Below are positions 13,544 through 24,000 of a stretch of DNA of 64,000 bases, one piece after another. Position numbers and translations under genes: made by a program. The DNA is from Eudromia elegans. Taxonomy: Eukaryota > Chordata > Aves > Tinamiformes > Tinamidae. The DNA is taken from contig PTEX01000137.1 of the NCBI GenBank assembly GCA_003342815.1, forward strand, positions 1,523,564-1,587,563. The letters run 5' to 3'. The notes below the pieces were generated by a model that was not told where the DNA came from, ran no database searches, and worked only from the letters and a program-made list of their open reading frames with translations. Numbering within the stretch: the first letter of the stretch is position 1; each line of letters starts with the position of its first letter.

Positions 13544-14084
13544 AAATACAGTTAAAACTAAATAGTCCTTGAGCAGTAGAACTAATGAGACTGGGTTTCT
13601 TACGGATTTATGTGCTTTGACCCTTAATCCTCTCCTTCCACCTTCTCCATAGAACACACAGCAGGCCGGGTTGCAGTTGTTGGTGCTCTACCTAACTGGC
13701 GTGGTATGAACACGGTGTTTGGCCGGCTGGTTGCTGCAGAATGCTGCCTGGGTTTTGCATGCCTCCCTTTACCTCAGAAAAGACATTAATTTTACTTTCT
13801 CCTCTATTCAAATATCCCATGTTTTACAAAATTTGTAGGAACTTAATTATTTCCAAGACACTAACCCTCTGTGAAATATGGTTCGGATTTGCTATCAGCT
13901 TCAAAAATTACTTTGGAAAGAGGGGAGAGGACAGGGATCAAAAGATAGACACACCTTTTTTCTTAAGAAAATCAAATTAAGTTTTATAACATCAAACTGC
14001 AACACTATGTTTAAAGCCTATAGAAAGCGGCCAAGTCATCGGCTGAAAATAAAAGTAATGGAAAAAAATTGGTTGCCCTCTTGA

Positions 14085-14297
14085 ATTGCAAGGAGTTGGA
14101 GTCCATTATATGATCTGAATAACACGTGCAATCCTGAGGAACTTCCAAAAGAGATGAAGAATATTAATGCTATAATAAAGAGCACTGCTGAACTCTCATT
14201 GGAAATACTGTCACAGCTGTCTGGGAAAGTCAAGTTGAGACTGAAACACAGGCAGATGAGCGATGACAGGGTGATGAGAGAGATGAAGGACAACTAA
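14085..14297 (+). other. Unexplained 70-codon open frame, possible exon or chance
   Basis: An open frame with a terminal TAA at 14295 has no need for an ATG at its start; the first Met is at 14154. It is rich in Lys, Glu, Ser and Leu and predicts an amphipathic helix (for example EELPKEMKNINAIIKSTAEL). I recognise no family. The reverse strand is also open, which argues for chance. There is no strong acceptor at its left edge. Confidence 0.2.
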
Positions 14298-14534
14298 GAG
14301 GGTACATAGCTTGTTTAGCCTAGGGAAAATATCCTAACCCAGAAATGGGGTATAAAAGTTAAGAAATAAAAATAATCGAGTATAAGGTAAAAGATAAATG
14401 CTGGTGTATGAAAAAATAGCCACAAACTGTTTGTTTAAATGAGTGTCCTCAGGGACCCTCCACTTCCTGGGCACCCTTAGCAGGGCTCAGCAGTGCCCAA
14501 GGCCCAGGCAGCTGCTGCAAGGCCCTGGCCACAG

Positions 14535-14604
14535 CCTCCCCTTCCCGCACTTCCCGGTCCTGGCTGTGGCCTCCCCTTCCCGGACTTCCCGGTCCCTGTT
14601 GTCC
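14535..14604 (+). repeat. 35-bp tandem duplication in the promoter
   Basis: CCTCCCCTTCCCGCACTTCC starting at 14535 recurs at 14570 with one change (GCAC to GGAC), a period of 35. Each copy carries two cttcccg blocks that resemble ETS/GGAA cores on the minus strand. Confidence 0.75.
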
Positions 14605-14626
14605 CCATGGACACGGGTGTTTACCC

Positions 14627-14640
14627 GTTGCCGTGGTGAT
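14627..14640 (+). promoter_or_regulatory. Candidate RFX X-box
   Basis: GTTGCCGTGGTGAT has a perfect left half-site (GTTGCC) and an imperfect right half (GGTGAT against RGYAAC). RFX factors drive motile-cilia genes. The position, about 230 bases before the ATG, suits a promoter site. Confidence 0.5.
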
Positions 14641-14644
14641 GGTC

Positions 14645-14659
14645 TGCTGCCTGGCAGCA
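14645..14659. promoter_or_regulatory. Perfect 15-bp dyad in the promoter
   Basis: TGCTGCCTGGCAGCA is a perfect palindrome around a central T. It lies four bases after the X-box candidate and resembles a degenerate RFX dyad. The binding factor is unknown. Confidence 0.4.
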
Positions 14660-14735
14660 CCATAGTGACGCGACACACCCGGGGCAGCGACTCAGCCAGG
14701 ACCTGGGCGACAGGGGCTGGAGGCCCCCACAGCGG

Positions 14736-14861
14736 GTAAGCAGGGTGCTGGGGGAAGGAGGCACCTCTGCCTGGCCGCAACGTCCCCTTGGGGATCTGTC
14801 CTCTTTCCTCGTAACTCTAACTTTGTTAATGCCTGGGTCGTGCTCTGTGTGTATCTGCCAG
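14736..14861 (+). other. Probable intron in the ODAD2 5' UTR
   Basis: A good donor (cagcgg|gtaagc at 14736) and a pyrimidine-containing acceptor (tatctgccag ending at 14861) flank 126 bases just before the start codon. An upstream noncoding exon ending at 14735 is inferred. An unspliced leader is possible. Confidence 0.5.
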
Positions 14862-15092
14862 GGCAGCCATGGGAGCGGCGCTGGCCCGGGCGGCCCAGTG
14901 GACCTCGGCTGGCTCGGGACGCGGCACACTTGAGATCACGCCCTTGAACGAGTCCCTCCTGAACGAAATCGTGAGGTTTGTGGAGGGCTTCAGCAGCCGG
15001 CATCCCCAGGAGGCGGCGTTCGTCTTCCGAGAGCCCCTCGCATGGACGACGCAGCTGGGCTGCGAGGCCTTCGGCGCGGGCTACCAGAGCGA
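14862..15092 (+). CDS. ODAD2: ODAD2 coding exon 1 (residues 1-75)
   Basis: Coding starts at 14869 and runs 224 bases to a consensus donor (gtaagt at 15093), leaving two bases of codon 75. It contains the family motif LEITPLNE and a FVEGF...HPQEAAFVF segment. This exon is far more GC-rich than the other exons because it lies in the promoter GC block. The 5' edge at 14862 assumes a spliced leader; an alternative AG lies at 14865-14866. Confidence 0.93.
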
Positions 15093-18000
15093 GTAAGTGC
15101 GGAGGGCAGCGCGCGGAGCACGGAGAGAGCCTGCCCTGGCTGGGAGCACGGCGGGGACGGGCTCACAACCGCCTCGCGTTGCATGGATTGAGCTAAAACA
15201 ACCTGCTTGGACAGCTTGAGGCCATCGCATCTTGGCTGTGACACAAACCTGTTTTGTCAGGAATGCATTGCAGAAACACGGGGGACAGGCCTGCATTGCT
15301 GCTCCTGAGAGTCTTCACGTGTGCCTAGCAGCGATTAATGTCCTGTTTTGTCAGTGTTGGCAGCTGCCTCTGATGGGGCAGAAGGGTTTTACTGCCACGA
15401 TTGAGGTGTGTTTGCACACACAGGTTTGAGTTACAGTTTCTTTGCGAACAGAACTCTCCAGAGGTTCTCCAGGAGCAGACCGCCTTAATTTACTAACATG
15501 GTTTCAGTCATAAAATTTGGTTATATCCCTATGTCTTATCAAATATGCTAATGGTTCTTCTAGTATTTTCAAATTAATAGTGAAAAAATACTGGTAATCA
15601 GAAGACTTATATTTGTTTTCCAGTCTATCTTTACCAGGCTTTGCATTGCTGCCTAAGACATAGGCTGCAGTAGGCCTGTATATTTCTGTAATTCTTTGAA
15701 CAGTGGCATATTAAGATTTTGTAGGTATGAAAATTGTTTTTCGATAAATTATGAAGCTGCTGGAGAATTCAGCAAATTTTGACAAGAATACAAATTCATG
15801 CTTGTTTTCAATAACATTGTAGTAATGCTCTGTAATGCAAACTGTAAAATTCCCTTAAAAGGTATTGCCAAGGTAGGACAAATGAATCGCCCATGCTGGT
15901 TTGCCATGATTTTTTTATGGGCTTAAATCATAACTTATCTGCACTACAGTTTTAAAAAATTGCTTCATCATGTGAAGCTTGAACAAACTTCTTAGTGATG
16001 GAGTCTTCCCTAGAATTTGCTGTTTATTAATGTTCTTTTTTCCCATTTTTCTAGTGGAACAACCGTTCAGTCTGAAGCCAAAAGTAAAGATGGACAACCA
16101 TTGCTCCTCCTCTCGGGATCAACTATCAAAGTTCTCAATTTTGACCAGCTGTCCTGTTTGCTACGTATTGCAATGGACAAAAAGTTAAAGGAAGCACAAG
16201 CATGCCTTGAAGGTTTTTCTTGTTTTTTTTCCTTTTCTTCCCAAAAATAAGGCTTCTCCTTTAACTCGTGTTTATGAAATGTGAAGAAGAGATGCATGCA
16301 TACATTCATTTTAAATATATGAGAAGGAGTTGGTTCATGAAGCTGGCTGAAAGTGCTGACCCAAACTCTTATTAAATTTCTGTTTCTTCTTTTATTTACA
16401 ACTGAAATCAGTAACAGAGTAATCTGGAATAAAGTTAACTTTTAAAGTTAACTTTTCAGTTTCATGTGCAAATTCCTGTATATTGAGTAGCACCTCAGCT
16501 ATTGCAACAGACAGTATGTTTTTTGTTTTTCAGAAAAAAAGGATGTCTTGAGGAAAATTGTTAGCAGTTCTTCCTATACTTGTAATTAAATACTCTTTAA
16601 AATGTGATTCCTTAAAAATAGCCAAAGAAAACTTTATATAATAGAGACATTCTTACCTGTGCAGGATTCAGAGCAAACATTTCCAGGTTTTAGACTTTTA
16701 AAAGACTTTTAGAATACGTGTATCAGTACTTTGGGAGTCATACACAAATCCTAGCTGTTTAAAGTGACAAGAGCACTTAAGTGTGCTAAATGGGGTATCC
16801 ACTTTGCATTGGATGTGAAAGAGACAGGTAATATTATTTGGTAACTTTGATGGAAAGTAATATGTTTGCAATAATAAAACATAAATACTTATAAAATTTA
16901 AGGTCTGCCTAGTCTAGTGCCCTGTTACTGTCACTAATCAACCGTAAATAACAGGGAAAAAATATATTCAGCAGCTAATGATAGGGAAACACTCATAGAT
17001 GCATGGGACATAGATGCATGTGATGCATGTACAAAACCAACCAACACACAGTTATGTACCAGAAGGGACAGCTGGCATAGCTCAGGAAGTTATGGGGCTA
17101 TTGGGAATGCTGCTAGAAAACTTTTAAGATGCCCTTCAACACTAAATCGTATATCTACAGTGGTCTGCTTGCAGTGAGTTAAGCCCATTGCTTTTCTGAT
17201 TTAGTGATGACACAGATATTTTGTGTGAAGAGCAGTGTTGGTAAAGGAAAGCGCATTTAATATTCACCTCTTGGCTGAAAGATTCTTAATCCTTGTTGTA
17301 GAAAGCAAATTTATTCATTATCAAAAATTTCTTAAATCTTAATGTTTTAATCTTTTTAAAAAGTAGTACTACACAAGTGTATTTCAAACTGCACAGAGAC
17401 ATGAAATAATTCATCATACAGTAGTATTTAGTAATATTTGATGAATACTCATACATATTATTAAAGTCCTTATTATAAATCAACAGTGTTGAAATTATTT
17501 GACAGTTGAAATAAGAGAAGTCTTAACTTTATGATGACTTTTCACATTATACTGTTGCTGTTTCTTTTCTTCTATAGCTAATAGGGATCCTATAGTGAAT
17601 ATCCTTGGCCCTGGATATGGGACTGTTGAAGGAGAAGATATGTCCATGTTGCATTTACTTGACAAAGTGAAAAAAGATGATGACCCTGAAACAGAGATTA
17701 AAATGAAGATCTTTATACTTCTTAATCAGCTGGATATGCAACTGCTTAATAGTTCTTTAAAACATATTTCACAGTAAGTACATTTCAAATAGAAACCTAG
17801 GCATGTCACCAAGTGTTTTTTTTTTTTAATTATATTAGTATGTGTTTTAGGTGTGATACAAAGTTAAAGTTATTGAAATAAGTTTTGCCATTCATTAAGT
17901 TATTGAAAAAAGAAATTTCTAGACACCTTGCTATGGGTGTGCATGTGTGTGTGTGTGCCCCATGAACATGTTTGGGATTTGTTTTGCACATGTTTATGAA

Positions 18001-21000
18001 TTGAATAATTCATAAACTAACACACTAGCGGTAAAATTATTTTCAGGGAGATGTTTATTTCTTCATGGAAGCATATTAAGTATTCCATTCATTTTGTTCT
18101 GTGGTTAAGAGAATTTCATATTAGCATAACTAAGATTTCACTAAACTAACAAATAAAAAGGAAGAAAAAAAGAGTTTGGTCCATTTCTAGATTTATGTTG
18201 ACTCATTTTTCAGGACAAAAATCCTATTATATTCTATCTTGATTTCGCTAAGTGCATGCTTTTGATGAATAGATTTTAGACCATTTTCTATTAATTGCAG
18301 AGAGGTAAGACTAAATCCAGATGCTGTAAATAATGAGGTGAATCTTCTCAAGCATTTCTCTGGGAAAGGAGAAGATACTGTACTGGAATCACTGGAATAT
18401 ACATCAGGTTCAAATTTTATATTTTGCTTTTGTTTTATCATATGTCACATTTATATATACTCGTGACTGCTGTGTGAATTTGCTAAAATAAATAAACTAG
18501 TCAATTTAAACTGTTTATTTTCACTTTAAAGTTCTAAAGTAGAATAAAATTCATCTTCAGATATGAAATGTTATTCTTCAGGCTTTATTTATAGTAATAA
18601 TCCCTAATCATATGATTGACTTCATTGGAAGTAAACTGCGTCCTTTGACCCTAAAAAGTGCTGAGCATGTGTGGCCATTCTTTGTTGGATCAGCCAATAG
18701 TTCTCAGCATTTCACATGATTAATTCCAAACTGCATATAAATTCTCAAGAGTAAGATACTGGTTTGGAACCTTGATTTGTATATGTGTTATATTAACATC
18801 AGTCATAACTATTAAAAATACCTATTCAAATCTGATAGAAACACTATTGCTAATTGGTTACAGATTACACATTCTCTAATGGATGCCGAGCTCCTCCCTG
18901 GAGACAAATGCATGGAGAAATTTGTTATTTAGTCATCAAACCACATGACAGTGATCCTTTGTATATCACCTGCAGCACAGCAGGAGTGTATTTAAATGGA
19001 GTAAGTAATAATAAAGGACACCTTGAAGCAACAAACACTTTTATGTATTAAAATCAAAACTCTAGCAGGTTTGGGCTTTAGGGTGGTATTGAACCTATTA
19101 GAGCTGCAGAGTTGGTTTATTGGTACTGAAGAAAAAGCCACAGTAATAAATGTATTCCTTTTTTTTATATATGCTTTTGAGTGCTTATTCTTTAAGTGTT
19201 ATACAGGGAGTGTGTTCTGCACATTACCAGCAGTCTTCATTTAGTCTTTGTGGGATCCTGAAGAATCCTTAACACTCTTCCTAAATAGAAGGCACTGTTG
19301 GACTAGGTACCTCAGTAATTCCTCATTACTCTTGATCTAAAGTATAATATTATTGTCTGTAACAAATATAGCTTTCTTTTTTCTTTTTTTAAAATATGCA
19401 ATTATTTCTCCTCTCATTAGAAGCTTTTAAGATATTGCTTATCTCCTTTCTTCTGCTTTTCATTTTAATTATCTCTTTCTTTACAGATAGGCTTTATTTA
19501 GGTGTAATAATCTCCCAATACATTTAAGTAGTGACTAAAGCTCTTAAACTTATTTTGAAGAGAGACAGATGTCTCTTGAAGTGTCACTATACAGATTGCT
19601 CTTCCTAAGAGTTAAAAAATATCCAGAGAAATTTTGATTTAGGATATTTTTAATGGGTGAAGTTCATAAAACTTAGGCTTAGTCCAGTCACATTATTTCC
19701 TGATCCTTTTGGACACTTGCCATACTGCACTAGAAGCTCATATTTACTTGCCTATTTGCTGTCAACCCTAAATACCTGTCAGCAGAACAACACATGATAC
19801 AATGCACTTTAACTGGTAGTAATTACTTGCAGGCTTGTATATAAGACCTTGATTAGCTATTGGGACCTATGGAGGTGATCCATGCATTTTCACTAAACAA
19901 TAGTGAAGTCTGATGGAATCTGTGCCGGGTCTGAGGCTTCTGCATATAAGTCATTACATTATGACACCTGTGCTTCTTAGCAGATTAAATGTCCTGTGTA
20001 TGGCAATACCATTAATAACTTTAAACTTATTCTTTTTTTTAAGGGTAAGCTAAAGGAGAAAGATGATATTGACTATGAAAGAAAAAGTGACATATATAAA
20101 GATATCGTCACATTTTTAAGGGAAAAATCACCTAAATTTGTAGAAAATATGTCTAAACAGGTAGGTATATATTGATACTGGATACATGTATTCTACCTTG
20201 AACCAAGCTGTAGGCCTACAACACAGATAGGCTTTAACATGTGCTAAGCTGATCAAGCTACAGCACCAATTTCCCAGTAATATGACTAGTTCAGCATGAA
20301 TTAAATTGTATTGTCTAGACTACATTTTTAGATTTAGAAAATTAACATGAGTTAGTTTATGATTAGCTGATTGGATCAACAAGCACGGAACAGCTGATTC
20401 TCATCACAGAATAATGAAACACAGACCATACTGTGACAGTCTCCCTAGAACTGCCTTGAATCTGAAATGTAAGGAAATGTCTTCACCCGCCTCGTAGTGA
20501 CAGCTTCAATAATAATGAAAAGGAATGATCGTAAGATATCTTTCCTGCAAAAAAATGAATATATTCTAATGGAAAAACAAGAGTTGGCAAGAGGCTGTTC
20601 TCTTCTGGATATTTTTGATCAGCCATGGTACCAGAGAGAGAAAGTAGAAGGTCTGGGAGGTGCTATTCTAATCCATTCTTGTACACAAGTGGATCACCAG
20701 TGTCTTCTGCAGAGAGACAGAAGATGAAAAAACAGAAATGGAATGTGGTTTTATTGATATTAATTGAATAATATTAATAGGAGTTTGCAGTATTAAATCT
20801 TAAAAATTGTTTGGAATTAGGTTTTATAAAATTGACTGTGACACAAATTATTTTACTTAGTAGAAAATGAACAAAACTTAATATTCCAGTTTGTTCAGAA
20901 AGTTTTAAATTTATCTTGTTCTTTTATTTCTAAAACATTTTAATTTGCATATGGCAACAGCTGTTTTTCACCATAAGAATTTTCAGATTAATTGGAATGT

Positions 21001-24000
21001 TTTATTCTTTTTAAAGGCAATCTGCTTTTATACCTAAAATCTATTTATATGTTTAATACATAAAAATTTTAAGGACTGCATCCTGGACATTTTTGTATAC
21101 CTTATTATTTTAATGTGTATTATTCATTACAGCACTGTGATTGACTCTTTTTTTAGGAATATAACTTTTTTAAAGAAACTGTGTCTGAGAAGTATTATCA
21201 GCATACAGAAGCAGTTGATGCTGAGGACTCTGGCCAATCCCAGAAGCCTTGTGATTATATAGAAAAAAATGTATATGAGAAGACAAAAAGTCCTTCTGCA
21301 AAAAGCAAGTCTGCTGACAGCAAAAGACGAGAGCCATCTCTGAAGTGGAAGAATATTGTGCGAACTGCTACCTACAGGTAGTTCTCTTTATAATTTCTGT
21401 AATGTGTATTAGTAATTGGCAAGTGTGTTATAGGTGTGCATTGTTATCTTAACAGTAATAAAACAAAGTCTACTGTATACAGATTTTAAAGAGTCTTGAC
21501 TACCAAATTACTTTCTCACTCTGACAACAACGTTTGTTTTATTGGCTTATTTTAGTAGCAAAATAAATCAGGGTAATATTTTACAATCTGCAGTACCTGG
21601 TCCTTGAGGACACTCATATTGTCACATTATTAATATAAGTGCCCTTTAAGGCAACAAAGAATAGACAGTCTAATCTAAATAACACATCATTTTATGAGGA
21701 AGGCAAAGTAGGGTGACAACTAGAGTATCAATTTTTAATATTTCAATCGGGTTACAATAGGATATCAATTTTTAGTGTTTCAAAGTCCAATGAGCGAAAT
21801 TTTGCTTATCTTGAAACAGTTTTCACTAATGAGACTATCTCAACATTTGGAGTGTTTGAGGATGTCGCAAGGGACATTTCAAGAGGTTTTGGAAGTAATC
21901 TAGAGTTGGATACAAAAATACGGTGTCCAAGGACAAGACCTTTTCTTCTTCCAGGACTTTGTTAGAGCCTAGAAGTAGTAGAAATGGGTCTAATCATAAT
22001 GTTGTACACAAATGAGTGTTGTTCTCTTTTACTCTTGTGGTTTGGATAGTAAGACTAGTCCAGGCTCATAAGGATATTTAATTTTCAAAACATGCTAAAT
22101 TAGCAAGAAGAAGTCTCCAGAGATTATGCCCAGCTATATCTGAGAATTCCCTTGGAATTTAAATAGAACAATCTGTTCTATGGACAGATTAGAACTCTTC
22201 TGCTTGGAAAAAGATAACGGGGAGAAGATAAAATAGAGATAAGAAATAACGACTAGAGAAATTGAATAGGGGACAGTTATTCACTGTCTCCTCTAGTACA
22301 AGAGCAAGGTGCCTCAAGTGAAATGAGCAATGAGGTTCAGAACAAAGGGACATACTTCACATAGCACATAACTGTGGGTCACAGGATGGCGTATGCAAAT
22401 TCAAAAAGTAACTTTACAAATCCAGGGAAGAAAAATCCATGAAAACTGTTAAAGCAGGGTCACTCAGAGGGTCCCTGAGCCACAATTTCCTGAAGAATAT
22501 TCTGGAAGAAAAATTACTATGTTCTTCCATTGTTCCATCTCTTCCATAGATAACTTCCTTAGAAAGACATTATAAGAGCAATGACTCATGGTTGGAAGTG
22601 CTCTCCAAGGACAGATGGACTAGGGACAATTAGACTTCATATACTCATTCTTTGTTCTTGTATTGCATACCAATCAGCATAATATATATAATAGTCCACA
22701 AATTTTAGTATTGAAAAAATAGATACTTAAGACACAGTATACTTTCCTTTTAATTAAGTTCATTGTTGAAGCTCTTATATAATGATGTAAGATTATATAA
22801 GTTCTTTATAATGATATAATGTGTGTGCAACCATAATATTTTGGCTAGATATACAGAATAACTTTTTTTAGCAAATATTTTAGGGACAAAGTTACAAAAA
22901 AAGCTACTGAAGAAGAAAGGAAGAGTAGTACTGCATCTAAAAAAATCAAAAAGAAAACCACCGGCATTTCTCCTGAATCTGCTTCAAAATGGTATGCTCT
23001 TTTTTTAAATTTTGTTTCAATTCCTTTATTATCAGTATGTACGGTATTTGTCACCATACTAGTTTTAGATGTACTTGTTCATATTGGCTTATAAAGGGGG
23101 TTATGCTGTTTATTTACTTTTAGTAAAACCTCTGAAAAGGATGAAGAAGTTAGTGAAAGTTCCTCAGAGACTGAGGAAGATGAAGAGCAGCCTGACCGTC
23201 ACCAGGAAGGAAACATTGATTTACCATCAGAATACTGGCAAATTCAGAAACTTGTGAAGTATTTAAAGGTAAACTAGGTGCTTTGATAAATTTTACAAAA
23301 TTGCCTATCTTGTCCACATTCCAGGACAGCAAAAAAGAAATCCTCATCCATTCTACTCTAGAATATATTTTACTATAACCCTGCTATGTAATATGTTCAG
23401 ACCCTGGAACTGTTGAGTTTCCTTTTACCCACTCTTTTCTCCTGAATTTTTATCTGCTATTTTTGGCTTATGGAGATCTTTAGATTAAGCCATGTGTTCA
23501 GTGTTATTTAAAACTAAAAATGATATAATTTCTTTATTAATTATTAGGTTTCTGTTTCGCTTTTTGGGTGAAATTTCTCCAAGATATTTCTTTCGGTGGA
23601 TAATAACTTTCAAGAGTTTTTATTAAAACTGAATACTTGCCTAAATTCTTTCATCAACTATGATTAATGCATGACTGAAATAATTCTAACGTGATCCTTT
23701 GTCTGGATAGATGCTGTTAGTGGACAAGAAAATGTATGATGAATAGACAGCTTGTTGAACAGACTTGTTGAAAATCTCTTGGACCATGCAAATATAGATG
23801 TTTATGATCTGTATGTCTGACATAAAAAAGAAAAAAAGAAAGACTCTAAACTGGAAAACTTTAAAACTCATTATATTTTTCCCTCAGGGAAATTCCTTTA
23901 CAAATTTGTATTGGAATTTAAGTAACATAAGTTACTAATAAAAGCACCATTTTGTTTTGTTTAGTTTTTTAGCACATGGCATTAAACGCAGCAGAAATAC

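Larger units (their letters stand above)
12951..14439. other. Gene-free DNA between the CR1 cluster and the ODAD2 promoter
   Basis: Apart from the small CR1 fragment at 13468 and the open frame at 14085-14297, nothing is recognised. Confidence 0.55.
14440..14868 (+). promoter_or_regulatory. ODAD2: ODAD2 promoter and 5' leader region
   Basis: This GC-rich, CpG-containing block lies directly upstream of the ATG and continues into exon 1 and early intron 1, in contrast to the AT-rich flanks. It has no clear TATA box. It contains a duplicated CCTCCCCTTCCC block and several dyads resembling RFX sites, as expected for a cilia gene. The transcription start is not visible from sequence; it is probably within about 14650-14730. 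Confidence 0.7.

Noticed and set aside
1..14000. Possible 3' end of MPP7, the gene that lies upstream of ODAD2 in mammals
   Set aside because: I looked for the guanylate-kinase-domain C-terminus expected of MPP7 and saw no matching segment in any frame. The neighbour may lie further left.
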